Assembly: GCA_002337215.1 (NCBI GenBank)
Contig: DDFO01000026.1
Location: 3,859 to 19,627 of the forward strand
Length of the DNA stretch: 15,769 bases
From: Phycisphaerales bacterium UBA1926
GTDB lineage: Bacteria > Planctomycetota > Phycisphaerae > Phycisphaerales > UBA1924
Direction of reading: 5' to 3'
The notes beneath the pieces are model-generated. The model saw only the letters and a program-made list of their open reading frames with translations. It searched no databases and was not told where the DNA came from. This document shows positions 1 through 7,026 of this stretch, piece after piece. The position numbers were made by a program, and so were the translations under genes. The stretch's first letter is position 1. Every line of letters starts with the position of its first letter.

Positions 1-564
1 GTACATCGCCGTCCCGTCGCCCTCGAGCGTGGGGTTCAGGCCCAGGATGACCTCGGTGACCCGCTCGCCCCCCGCGTTCATCGCGGGGTCGTCGATCCGT
101 GCGAGCAGCGCGTCGATCGTCAGGTCCTCGGGCTCGACCCCGTCCAGCGGGCTCAGCCGGCCCATCAGGATGTGGTACGTCCCGCGGTACATCCCGGTCT
201 GCTCGATCGCGATCAGGTCCTTGGGCTGCTCGACGACCAGCACAGATCCCCGCTCGCGCCGCGGATCCGCGCACACCACGCAGGGCACCTCGTCGGTCAG
301 GTTGAAGCACACCGAGCAGTGCTTGACCGTTTTCTTGAGCTCCGCGATCGCCGACGAGAGCCCCATCGCCTCCTCGGGCGACGACTTGAGCAGGTGGAAC
401 GCGAGCCGCTCGGCCGATCGCCGACCGATCCCGGGCAGCCGGTTCAACTCCGCGATCAGCCGATCCACCGGCGCGGGGTACGCCGAGGCGCGCACCACAG
501 CGCCCGATTTCGGCCGTCCCGCCGCGTCGCCGCCGGATGATTGCCGATCCTGTGTGCCGCTCAT
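1..564 (-). CDS. recR: Recombination mediator protein RecR (3' end cut by window edge)
   Basis: RecR acts with RecO (and RecF) to load RecA at single-strand gaps in the cytoplasm. The 188 visible residues contain, in order, a helix-hairpin-helix region (LPGIGRRSAERLAF, about 43-56), a four-cysteine zinc site (CSVC at 83-86 and CVVC at 95-98) and the start of the Toprim domain (VVEQPKDLIAIEQTGMYRG, then LMGRLSPLDGVEPEDL). The reading frame runs off the left edge after GDGTAMY. By comparison with E. coli RecR, about 45 C-terminal residues are missing. The ATG at 564-562 gives an N-terminal extension of about 28 residues before the conserved part, and the upstream ribosome binding site is weak. 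Two GTG codons near residues 23-24 are alternative starts. The gene is divergent from the phosphatase gene, 56 bp away. The family assignment is very secure. Confidence 0.95.
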   Translation of the reverse strand, partial: MSGTQDRQSSGGDAAGRPKSGAVVRASAYPAPVDRLIAELNRLPGIGRRSAERLAFHLLKSSPEEAMGLSSAIAELKKTVKHCSVCFNLTDEVPCVVCADPRRERGSVLVVEQPKDLIAIEQTGMYRGTYHILMGRLSPLDGVEPEDLTIDALLARIDDPAMNAGGERVTEVILGLNPTLEGDGTAMY

Positions 565-620
565 TCGTTGGACTCTAGCCGTCGCCGACATCGCTCGGTC
601 TCGCCTCCCTAGCATTTGCC

Positions 621-1370
621 ATGCCAAACGACTCATCGGCGGAAAACCCCGCGGAAGAACAATCCATCCCGAGCCGATCTGTCTCGGCGGATGTTGACGC
701 CGCCGCCGGTTCGGCCCCGAGGCCCTCCTGGTCATGGCACCGGTTCACCCGCAACGCGTTGCTGGTCGCCGCGATCCTCTTCCTGATCGGGCTCTTCGTC
801 GTCGAGGGGGTCGTGCCCCATCTGGTGCCCAAGAACTTCGGCGTCGTCGACGAAGGCCGGGTCTACCGATCGGGTGAACTCACCACCACGGCCCTCAAGT
901 CCGTCGTCGAAGAGCGTGGCATCAAGACCATCATCGACTTCGGTGCCCACGACCGCGACCCCGCGGGCGAGAAGCGCGAGCAGGACACCGCCGACCTGCT
1001 GGGCGTTCAGCGGTACGTTCTCAACCTCGAGGGCGACGCGACGGGCGATCCCAACCGTTATGCCGAGGCCCTGCGGATCATGAACGATCCCGAGGCCCAG
1101 CCGGTCCTCGTCCACTGCGCCGCGGGCGCCCAGCGGACGGGCTGCGCCGTGGCGTTGTACCGCTCGCTGGTCGACGGGTGGGACGACGAGCGCGCGCTCG
1201 TCGAGGCCGAGGATTACCGCCACGATCCCGAGGATAACCCGAAGATGCGCGCGATGTACCGGACGTGGAAGGACGAGATCGCGCGCTCGATCGAGACCGG
1301 CGAGCCGATCGAGATCGATCAGCCCAGCACGCCGCCAAGCACAACACCGACGGACGGCGGCGACGGATGA
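621..1370 (+). CDS. Membrane-anchored tyrosine/dual-specificity-like protein phosphatase
   Basis: The 249-residue protein carries the cysteine-phosphatase signature HCAAGAQRTG, with nucleophile Cys166 and phosphate-binding Arg172 in the CX5R loop. The preceding segment VDEGRVYRSGELT...IKTIIDFG (about 76-108) is typical of Siw14-like or DSP-like bacterial phosphatases. A hydrophilic N-terminus of about 40 residues is followed by one transmembrane segment (about 45-65), so the catalytic domain is probably tethered to the inner membrane on the periplasmic side. That topology is inferred. The tail is rich in Pro, Thr and Ser. No good ribosome binding site precedes the ATG, and a TAGCAT element ends 6 bases upstream, so a leaderless transcript is possible. 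The stop overlaps the next gene's start (ATGA), which suggests translational coupling. The substrate (phosphotyrosine, phosphoinositide or other) cannot be told. Confidence 0.88.
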   Translation: MPNDSSAENPAEEQSIPSRSVSADVDAAAGSAPRPSWSWHRFTRNALLVAAILFLIGLFVVEGVVPHLVPKNFGVVDEGRVYRSGELTTTALKSVVEERGIKTIIDFGAHDRDPAGEKREQDTADLLGVQRYVLNLEGDATGDPNRYAEALRIMNDPEAQPVLVHCAAGAQRTGCAVALYRSLVDGWDDERALVEAEDYRHDPEDNPKMRAMYRTWKDEIARSIETGEPIEIDQPSTPPSTTPTDGGDG

Positions 1371-3007
1371 ACGCGCCCTCGCGTACCGAGCCGGGCAAGG
1401 CATTCCCGCTCGCACTCCAACTGCTGACCCTTCTCACGGTGTGCGCCTTCGTCTATTGGTTCCGCCTGGGCGATGGCGGCTTCTTCGGCACCGAGGCGCA
1501 CAGAGCCGTCCCCGCCTACGAGATGCTCGAGGCAGCGCGAGACCGCGAAGCCGATCAGGCAACGTCCATGGGCGACTGGCTCGTCCCCCGGATGTTCGAC
1601 CAGCCCTATCTCCGCAAGCCGCCCGGCATGCCCTGGGCGATCGCGGGGATGTCGGCGGTGCTGGGCGAAACCGTCTTCGCCGCGAGGGCCGTCTCGGCGC
1701 TGTCGTGCACCATCATGGCGTTCCTCGCGTTCGGGTTCGCACGCCGCTGGTTCGGCCCGCGGGCGGCCCTGTGCGCCGGGCTCGCCCAGGCGCTCATGCC
1801 CGTCCTCTGGGAGACGGGCCGGGCCGCGGAGATCGAGCCGCTCAACAACCTGGGCACGCAGATCGCCGCGTTGCTGCTGATCGACGCGGTCATGTTCGCG
1901 CGCACGAGGCCGGCCCGGGTGCTCTCGGCGATGATCGCCTCGTTTGGCGTCGTCTGGTTCGCGCTCGCGAAGGGCCCCGCGTCGGTTCCGGTGATCGTGG
2001 GGGTCGTCGCCGCCGCGTGCATCGTCGCGCGCTCGTGGCGGCCCCTCGCCGGCGTGCTCTGGATCACGCTCGCCGTTGCGGGGTGTCTGATCGCCGGTCT
2101 CGGCTGGATGATCGCGAGCGCCGCCGCTGCTGAACCGGTCGCGCCCGTGACCCAGAGCCCGGGGGCGTTCCTGTTCGAGCCCGGCATGATCGTCGGCGTG
2201 CTCACGCTTCCGTTCGTTGCGTTTGCCTCGGTGCTTCCCGCCTCGTTCGCGTTGTTCTTCCCGTGGGGACCGGATGCGCGCGCCGAATCGAACGGGCCCG
2301 GATTCACACCCGAGCGGTACCGCCTCGCGCGCGCGCTCGCACTCGCCTGGCTGATCGCGATCGGCGTTTTCATGGTCTTCGGTGTGCGCAATCCGCGGTA
2401 CACGCTCCCCGCGGCCTGCCTGCTCCCGCCGCTCGCCGGGGTCTACCTCTCCGGGATCGGCGCATGGCTGACGCCGAAGCGTGGTCGGATCGCGCGGCCG
2501 CTCGTGCTGGGGCGGCCGACGCTGCTCGCGGGGGTGCTCATCGTCGGTGCACTCGGCTATATGTACACGGTCGAGGCGAACCGGCGGGCAACCAGCGGCT
2601 CTCCGACCGGCATCGCGATCGGGGAAGCGCTGGTCGACTGGATCGTCGAGCATCCGGGGCCGATCGTGCTGATCGCCGACGGCGTGGTCGAAGCCCGGCC
2701 CGAGGTCGTGCTCGAAATCGAACGCGCGCTCGCACAGCAAGGTCTCGAAGCGCGCGTTCTCTGGATTCCGGGGCTGGATCTGAAGGGCCGGGACATCACG
2801 GTAGAAACACGGTTTATAACTTTGCTGCGGACCGACGCCGATGTCGGCGATCGGGGGCTCGAAACGATCGACGGCCGCGATGTCGAGCCCTTGTCACTTG
2901 CGCCGGACGAGGACGGTTGGGATTTTCATAAGTATCGCGCGGCTTTGTACTTGGTGGAGCCCGGCCGTTCGCAAATTGACCGGGGCGCGGGTGCAGAAAG
3001 TCCGTAA
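1367..3007 (+). CDS. GT39/ArnT-like polytopic membrane glycosyltransferase
   Basis: This 546-residue protein has many hydrophobic helices and the N-terminal signature of the GT-C fold family 39 (PMT/ArnT). Helix 1 lies at about 12-32. It is followed by a loop with FFGTEAHRAVPAYEML (about 39-54), then the DQPYLRKPPGMPWAIA motif (78-93), which matches the 'yldKPPl..W' element of ArnT-like enzymes. These enzymes move sugars from a polyprenyl-phosphate donor to lipid or protein acceptors on the outer face of the inner membrane. The usual DE pair of the first loop reads TE here, so the acidic residue is kept. The ATG at 1367 overlaps the phosphatase stop and is chosen over an in-frame codon 34 residues upstream, whose extension is an Arg/Asp-rich shadow of the phosphatase. 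A soluble C-terminal domain of about 120 residues follows the last helix. The acceptor is unknown. Confidence 0.85.
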   Translation: MNAPSRTEPGKAFPLALQLLTLLTVCAFVYWFRLGDGGFFGTEAHRAVPAYEMLEAARDREADQATSMGDWLVPRMFDQPYLRKPPGMPWAIAGMSAVLGETVFAARAVSALSCTIMAFLAFGFARRWFGPRAALCAGLAQALMPVLWETGRAAEIEPLNNLGTQIAALLLIDAVMFARTRPARVLSAMIASFGVVWFALAKGPASVPVIVGVVAAACIVARSWRPLAGVLWITLAVAGCLIAGLGWMIASAAAAEPVAPVTQSPGAFLFEPGMIVGVLTLPFVAFASVLPASFALFFPWGPDARAESNGPGFTPERYRLARALALAWLIAIGVFMVFGVRNPRYTLPAACLLPPLAGVYLSGIGAWLTPKRGRIARPLVLGRPTLLAGVLIVGALGYMYTVEANRRATSGSPTGIAIGEALVDWIVEHPGPIVLIADGVVEARPEVVLEIERALAQQGLEARVLWIPGLDLKGRDITVETRFITLLRTDADVGDRGLETIDGRDVEPLSLAPDEDGWDFHKYRAALYLVEPGRSQIDRGAGAESP

Positions 3008-3035
3008 AATCACCCGCCGATGGGCCGCGCAAGGC

Positions 3036-3063
3036 TTGCGTGCGGTCGCGGATTCGATACGCT
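3036..3063 (+). promoter_or_regulatory. Possible sigma70-like promoter of a structured RNA
   Basis: TTGCGT (3036-3041) and TACGCT (3058-3063) are separated by 16 bases, which would place a transcript start near 3070. That start would give an RNA of about 190 nt ending at the terminator at 3259. Planctomycete promoters are poorly known and the match is only moderate, so this is a weak call. Confidence 0.22.
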
Positions 3064-3069
3064 GCATGT

Positions 3070-3259
3070 CCGTCCGTTGTTGGTGTGCCTGCCCGGTTTG
3101 GGTGGGCAACCTCGTGGGAGCAGAGAGAGACGCAGGACGGCGGCGGTCATGCTCGCATCGACCGCCGGTTGCTGGCTGGGAGCTGGAGGAGTGCTCCCGG
3201 TCGGCTTTTCCCTCCCGATGACGGAGGGCCCAAAACGAGGGGCGTTGCCCCTCGTTTTT
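3070..3259 (+). ncRNA. Candidate structured small RNA or leader (unassigned)
   Basis: No credible ORF fills this gap, but stable hairpins follow one another. The first is 3086-3108 (9-bp stem TGCCTGCCC/GGGTGGGCA with two G-T pairs, loop GGTTT). The second is 3141-3167 (stem CGGCGGTC/GACCGCCG, with an inner ATG/CAT pairing). The third is 3178-3198 (GGGAGC/GCTCCC around a purine-rich loop TGGAGGAGT). The fourth is 3210-3228 (CCCTCC/GGAGGG), and the last is the terminator at 3232-3259. A purine-rich linker (GGGAGCAGAGAGAGACGC) lies between the first two. I could not match it to 6S RNA, tmRNA, SRP RNA, RNase P RNA or a riboswitch I know. It could instead be the 3' UTR of the GT39 gene or a leader acting on the ligase gene. 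The 5' boundary is a guess from the possible promoter. Confidence 0.35.
3232..3259 (+). terminator. Strong intrinsic terminator (potentially bidirectional)
   Basis: A perfect 12-bp stem, AAAACGAGGGGC (3232-3243) and GCCCCTCGTTTT (3247-3258), closes a 3-base loop and ends in a run of T through 3259. The A run on the other side gives it the form of a bidirectional terminator. It ends the GT39 transcript and/or the candidate small RNA just before the ligase gene. Confidence 0.8.
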
Positions 3260-3308
3260 CGTGCGCCCTCGCTCGCGATGCCGACGCCGCGACGCCGATA
3301 CCTCCGCG

Positions 3309-4661
3309 GTGCCCATCCCCCCGGCTGAAACAAGTCTGTCGAAACCCGTGTGTGCCAGCGGCCCGAGCGGTCCCGACCGGGGCGGCGTGTGGATCCGCAT
3401 CGCCGAAGGCTGTCTGCTCGCGTACCTGCTGACGCTTCCCGCGGGGATGTTCATGCCCGACTGGGTGCGCGACTGGCTGCTCTACGCGATGATCGGGGCG
3501 AGCGTCTTCGACGCGGCGCTCGGCCCGCGCGATCTGGCCGACCGGGTCGGCTTCCGGCGCTGGCGTGGACTGGTGCCGGTTGGGGTCTACCTTGCGGTGC
3601 ACGCGCTCACGATCGTCACCTCCGAGCACCGCGAACTCTCGCTCCGGCTCAGCACGTTCATGCCGGTCGTCGCGATAGTCTTCCTGATCACGCGCCGGGT
3701 CTTGTTGACGCGGGGGGCGATCGATCGGCTGTTCGGTTGCCTCGGGCTGATCGCGGTGGTGATCTCCGTGGACGGGGCGAGCCGGGCGCTGTTCAGTTGG
3801 AGCCCGCTGACGATGGGCTCGGTGCGTGTGTTCGATCGCGTGAGCGCGTCGCTGCCCCATCCCAACGACCTGGTGATCGTGCCGGTGCTGCTCCCCTTCG
3901 CGTGGGAATGGCTCCGTGCGCGCGGGTGGCGCTGGCTCGTGATCGGGTGCGTGCTCATCGGCCCGGCGGTGGTCGTGTCGCTGATCGCGAGCAAGAGCCG
4001 AAACGCGTGGCTGACGATGGGCGGCGTTGTGTTCGTGTGGGCGTGGCTGGTCGTCGGCTGGCGCGTCGCGCTCGGGGCCGCGGGCGCGATCGTGTGCCTG
4101 GTCGGTGGGCTCCTCGCGCTCGATCTCATGGGCGTCCGCGATCGCGCGAGTGATTTTCTGCGGCTGCGTCAGGACGGCCGGGTCGGCCTCTGGATCGTCG
4201 CGTGGGCGATGTTCCGCGAGTCGCCCGTTCTCGGCAAGGGCGTGTTCACGTTCGGCGAGTATTACAAGCCGTCGTGGTACGGGTTCCGCGTCACGTTCCC
4301 CGAGTGGTATGAGACGGAGAAGCGCATCATCCCGTGGGCGCACAATCTGGTCCTCGAGATGCTGAGCGAGCGGGGGCTCGTGGGGCTCGCGAGTTTCGTG
4401 TACCTCATCGGGTCGGCGGTCGCGTCTGTGCGCGCTCGGCTGCGCGAGCCCAGGGTCGCGGCGGCGGCGACGGCGCTCGCGGGCTTCCTCGGCGCGTCGC
4501 TGGTCGATCTGACGCTGATGAAGGACTGGGTCGCGCTGATGCTGTTCCTGCTGCTCGCGGTGCTCTGGCGGCTCGCAGACGGGGACCCGGGGGACGGAGA
4601 GGCAAAAAAAGTCACGGCCCCGACAGGTGTCGAGGCCGCGGCGGGCGGAAAGCTGGGTTGA
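3309..4661 (+). CDS. O-antigen ligase (Wzy_C/WaaL-like) family membrane protein
   Basis: This polytopic membrane protein of about 450 residues belongs to the O-antigen ligase/polymerase superfamily, which transfers or polymerises undecaprenyl-linked glycans at the periplasmic face. Supporting features are a mid-protein SKSRNAWLTMG element, a large periplasmic loop (about 300-340), and the family motif WAHNLVLEMLSERGLVGL (His at about residue 345), which matches the HN..LE.....G..G signature. The start is uncertain. GTG at 3309 is used because it lies beyond the terminator, but GTG at 3261 and GTG at 3348 are in frame, and none has a convincing ribosome binding site. Because a terminator separates it from the GT39 gene, it probably has its own promoter or depends on the structured leader. 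The 3' end contains a terminator that acts on the opposite strand. Ligase and polymerase activity cannot be told apart from sequence alone. Confidence 0.85.
   Translation: MPIPPAETSLSKPVCASGPSGPDRGGVWIRIAEGCLLAYLLTLPAGMFMPDWVRDWLLYAMIGASVFDAALGPRDLADRVGFRRWRGLVPVGVYLAVHALTIVTSEHRELSLRLSTFMPVVAIVFLITRRVLLTRGAIDRLFGCLGLIAVVISVDGASRALFSWSPLTMGSVRVFDRVSASLPHPNDLVIVPVLLPFAWEWLRARGWRWLVIGCVLIGPAVVVSLIASKSRNAWLTMGGVVFVWAWLVVGWRVALGAAGAIVCLVGGLLALDLMGVRDRASDFLRLRQDGRVGLWIVAWAMFRESPVLGKGVFTFGEYYKPSWYGFRVTFPEWYETEKRIIPWAHNLVLEMLSERGLVGLASFVYLIGSAVASVRARLREPRVAAAATALAGFLGASLVDLTLMKDWVALMLFLLLAVLWRLADGDPGDGEAKKVTAPTGVEAAAGGKLG
4604..4638 (-). terminator. Intrinsic terminator of the minus-strand dockerin gene, inside the ligase ORF
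   Basis: Read on the minus strand, CGGCC-T-CGAC / GTCG-G-GGCCG forms a stem of about 9 bp with one mismatch and a 4-base loop. It is followed by TGAC and seven T (4610-4604). It lies about 45 bp past the stop of the 4684-5739 gene and within the last codons of the convergent ligase gene. A second small hairpin, GATCGC/GCGATC (4666-4680), sits between the two stop codons. Confidence 0.75.
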
Positions 4662-4683
4662 TGCCGATCGCTCGGCGATCCGG

Positions 4684-5739
4684 TCAGGCCTGCTTGCGGC
4701 GGAAAGAGCCGAACCCGAGCATGAGGGCGGCGCCGGAGACGGCGATGCCCGCGGTGAGGGCGGTGTGGTCGCCCAATGCGTAGGTCGAATCGCCCTGGTG
4801 GAAGCCGATCGCGGCGTAGCCGTTGGGGCCGCCGTAGTAGCAGTAGTAGGTGTCGGTGCCGGGGCAGTCGTGGACCTGGAACGCGGTGACGAAGGCGGTG
4901 ATGTCGACGAGGTCGAGCAGGCCGTCGCGGTTGAGGTCGACGTTCAGATCGCCTCCGGTGAAGCCCGAGACGAACGCAGCGATATCGGCGAGGTCGACGG
5001 TGCCGCAGGGGGCGGCGACGTCGGCGATGCTGCAGAAGTCGGGTGTGTCGGCCGGTCCGGGGTCTTCGCCGGTCGCGGTGAGCGACATGTTCGACGCGTC
5101 GGACAGGTAGACCTCGACGAGACCCGGTTCGAACGGGATGCGGACCGTCTCGAGGAAGAGCGTCGCTTCGACGGTGAGTTCGCCCATCACCGAGTTGACG
5201 GTGAAGATCTCGAGCCGAGCGTTGGCGGGGCCGGTGGTCATCAGGTCGATCGAGACGTCCTCGGCCGGATCGACGGCGATGAGGTCGTAGGTCGCGAAGG
5301 CGTCGCCGGTGAGGGCGAGCTCGATCTGGTAGGTCGCGATGCCGCCGCTCTCCTGGGCGGCTTTCTTTTTGCCGCCCTTATTGGGGATCATGCTGACGGC
5401 TTCGAGCGTCAGGCCGACGGGCCCGGCGGAGCCCAGGAACTCGCCGCCGTCGATGCTGCCGGTCGGCATCGCCGGGGGGATGAGCATCAGGTCGAGATCG
5501 ACGAGATCGAGATCGCCCGGGATGGTCGAGAAATCGCTCGACGACAGGCTGAGCGTGCCGATCACGCCGGCGGTGTTGTCGGTCGCCATGACCGATCCGA
5601 TGAAGGTCGAGATCTCGGCGTTGATGAACGCGGACCCATTCACGTCGAGCACCGCGACGGGGTTGATCTCCCCGGCGGTCGCGAGCCCCGCGGCGAGCGC
5701 GGTCGCGGCGATGGCGGCAGTACAGTTCTTGAGGGGCAT
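4684..5739 (-). CDS. Secreted dockerin-domain protein with C-terminal membrane anchor
   Basis: The 351-residue product starts with a signal peptide (MPLKNCTAAIAATALAAGLA). A beta-rich domain of unknown family follows (about 24-230, containing a lysine patch GGKKKAA). The dockerin lies at about 236-292. Its first loop has the degenerate GC-type form (ADVAAPCGTVDLADI), and its second loop is a canonical calcium loop (VDLNRDGLLDLVD). Unlike every neighbour, the protein continues past the CP motif for about 58 residues, through a Tyr/Gly-rich linker to a hydrophobic segment (about 328-346) and a basic end, SFRRKQA. This resembles a PEP-CTERM-type sorting tail without the PEP box. The ATG at 5739 is chosen over GTG at 5745 because GGAGAG lies at good spacing before it. 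Membrane anchoring is inferred. The N-terminal domain is unrecognised. Confidence 0.82.
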   Translation of the reverse strand: MPLKNCTAAIAATALAAGLATAGEINPVAVLDVNGSAFINAEISTFIGSVMATDNTAGVIGTLSLSSSDFSTIPGDLDLVDLDLMLIPPAMPTGSIDGGEFLGSAGPVGLTLEAVSMIPNKGGKKKAAQESGGIATYQIELALTGDAFATYDLIAVDPAEDVSIDLMTTGPANARLEIFTVNSVMGELTVEATLFLETVRIPFEPGLVEVYLSDASNMSLTATGEDPGPADTPDFCSIADVAAPCGTVDLADIAAFVSGFTGGDLNVDLNRDGLLDLVDITAFVTAFQVHDCPGTDTYYCYYGGPNGYAAIGFHQGDSTYALGDHTALTAGIAVSGAALMLGFGSFRRKQA

Positions 5740-5932
5740 CTTCACTCTCCCGAAGGAGCCCGGCCTTGGGCTCGAGTCAAAGTGTACAGCGCAAATGCCG
5801 CGTGCCGAGCGGAGATCCCCCTGAACACGTGGAAGTCTGGGGTGCCCTGTCCGATCACGCTGATTTGAACGGTAAATGTTCGGTATCGCAGCGGGCTTTC
5901 GGACCTGTCAGCGATTCTTGCATCGGGTTCGA

Positions 5933-6754
5933 TCAGGGGCAGCCGCCCAGGAACGCGGTGACGAATGCCGAGAGATCTTGGAGATCGAAGACGCCGGCGG
6001 GCGGCGCGATGTCGGCGATCGGGTCCTGGGCGTTGAAGCCGGTCACGAACGCACCGATATCTCCGAGATCGAGCACGCCGAAAGGCTCGGCGATGTCGGC
6101 TTCGTTGCACCCGGCGGGCTCGGGGGCGGCGCCGGTGGCGACGATGGTCGCGTCGCCGACCAATCGGATGTCGGCGATCCCCTCGATCGCGACCTGCGTG
6201 GTATCGATCGCGAACGACCCGGACAGCGTGACGGTTTCGCCGTCGCTCGCGACGTCGCCCGAGATGGGGGCGTCGATCACGCCCTGATCGGCGAGGTTGA
6301 TCGTCTCGTTGCCGGACCCGACGAGGAGGATGTTGTAGCTGGCGTTCGCGGTGCCGCCGAGGATGGTCGAGACGCCCGGGAAGTCGAACGCGCCCGCGGT
6401 GAGGGGGGCGGGTCCCGTGGGCGTGCCGGGTGAGCCGTACATCGCCATCGCGTTGGTGAGCGTGGCGCTGGCGTTGCCGACGAATCCGTAGTCGAAGTTG
6501 AGTGTGACGTCGTTGTCGAGGACGATCACGAAGTCGACGATGGAGATCGCGGTGGGGGTGCCGTAGTCGTCGAGTTCCACCTCGATGGTGCCGCTGACGG
6601 ACGTGCTCGCCGTATCGGTTCGATCGCCGACGGTGGCCATCAGGGTCGCCTCGACGTCGATCGACGATTGCGCGGGGTTGATGGTGAGGACGGCGGTGTC
6701 GGCCTGAGCGATGCCGGCGGCGGCGAGCAGTGCGGCGATGGTGATGCGGTGCAT
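5933..6754 (-). CDS. Secreted GC-type dockerin protein, unknown family, paralogue A
   Basis: The 273-residue protein has a signal peptide (about 1-18, MHRITIAALLAAAGIAQA) and an acidic, beta-strand-rich domain (about 20-212) that I cannot assign to a family. A GC-type dockerin closes the protein (216-273, from CNEADIAEPFGVLDL to GGCP). Both dockerin loops lack the usual chelating residues. The ribosome binding site GGAGAG lies four bases before the ATG. The product is the same length as that of the next gene upstream and aligns with it without gaps at about 53% identity by hand count, so the two are tandem duplicates. The dockerin, however, is closer to that of the 8037-8831 gene. No catalytic motif is visible; a structural or binding role is only a guess. 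Confidence 0.85.
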   Translation of the reverse strand: MHRITIAALLAAAGIAQADTAVLTINPAQSSIDVEATLMATVGDRTDTASTSVSGTIEVELDDYGTPTAISIVDFVIVLDNDVTLNFDYGFVGNASATLTNAMAMYGSPGTPTGPAPLTAGAFDFPGVSTILGGTANASYNILLVGSGNETINLADQGVIDAPISGDVASDGETVTLSGSFAIDTTQVAIEGIADIRLVGDATIVATGAAPEPAGCNEADIAEPFGVLDLGDIGAFVTGFNAQDPIADIAPPAGVFDLQDLSAFVTAFLGGCP

Positions 6755-7026
6755 GGGTCTCTCCTCTATCCAAGCGGGTCTGGTGCGTCGGTACCGGCGC
6801 TCGCAACAGTGCGCGGCCTGCCGGAAGCGGATTCGTCGGCCACAGCGATCGGCGAACGCCGTGCTGAGCGGAGGCGGGCCCCCGGGTTTTCATAGCCTAC
6901 ACCGGATCTGGGCGTGGGCCGTGCCTTTGTTGAAGATCTTGGGCTTCGAGCGTTCGGAGCAACGCCCGAGAACACGGCGGATGGGCGGATCCGTGGCTGG
7001 TCAGCCGGGCGATTCGCCCCGGGCGC

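Noticed and set aside
29..697. Plus-strand ORF of 222 codons at the left edge
   Set aside because: It is antisense to recR, whose zinc site and Toprim motifs are unmistakable on the minus strand.
1319..2740. Minus-strand ORF of 473 codons opposite the GT39 gene
   Set aside because: It is an Arg/Glu/His/Asp-rich shadow; the plus strand gives a clear polytopic membrane protein with GT39 motifs.
3042..3066. tRNA T-loop-like bases (GGATTCGATACGC) in the intergenic region
   Set aside because: No acceptor stem, anticodon arm or D arm can be built around it.
3147..4343. Minus-strand ORF of 398 codons opposite the O-antigen ligase gene
   Set aside because: It is an Arg/His/Asp/Pro-rich shadow, and it would run through the strong terminator at 3232-3259.
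4684..4860. Frameshift or read-through as the cause of the extra tail after the dockerin in the 4684-5739 gene
   Set aside because: The tail is in frame, has a coherent linker, hydrophobic segment and basic end, and is followed by a proper terminator, so it looks like a real anchor.
4627..5868. Plus-strand ORF of 413 codons opposite the membrane-anchored dockerin gene
   Set aside because: It is a Glu/Gly/Val/Asp-rich shadow of the dockerin gene, which has a signal peptide, ribosome binding site and terminator.
7001..7021. GC-rich hairpin GGGCG/CGCCC after the 7027-7848 gene as a terminator
   Set aside because: It has no T-tract on the minus strand, and the stem is short and interrupted.
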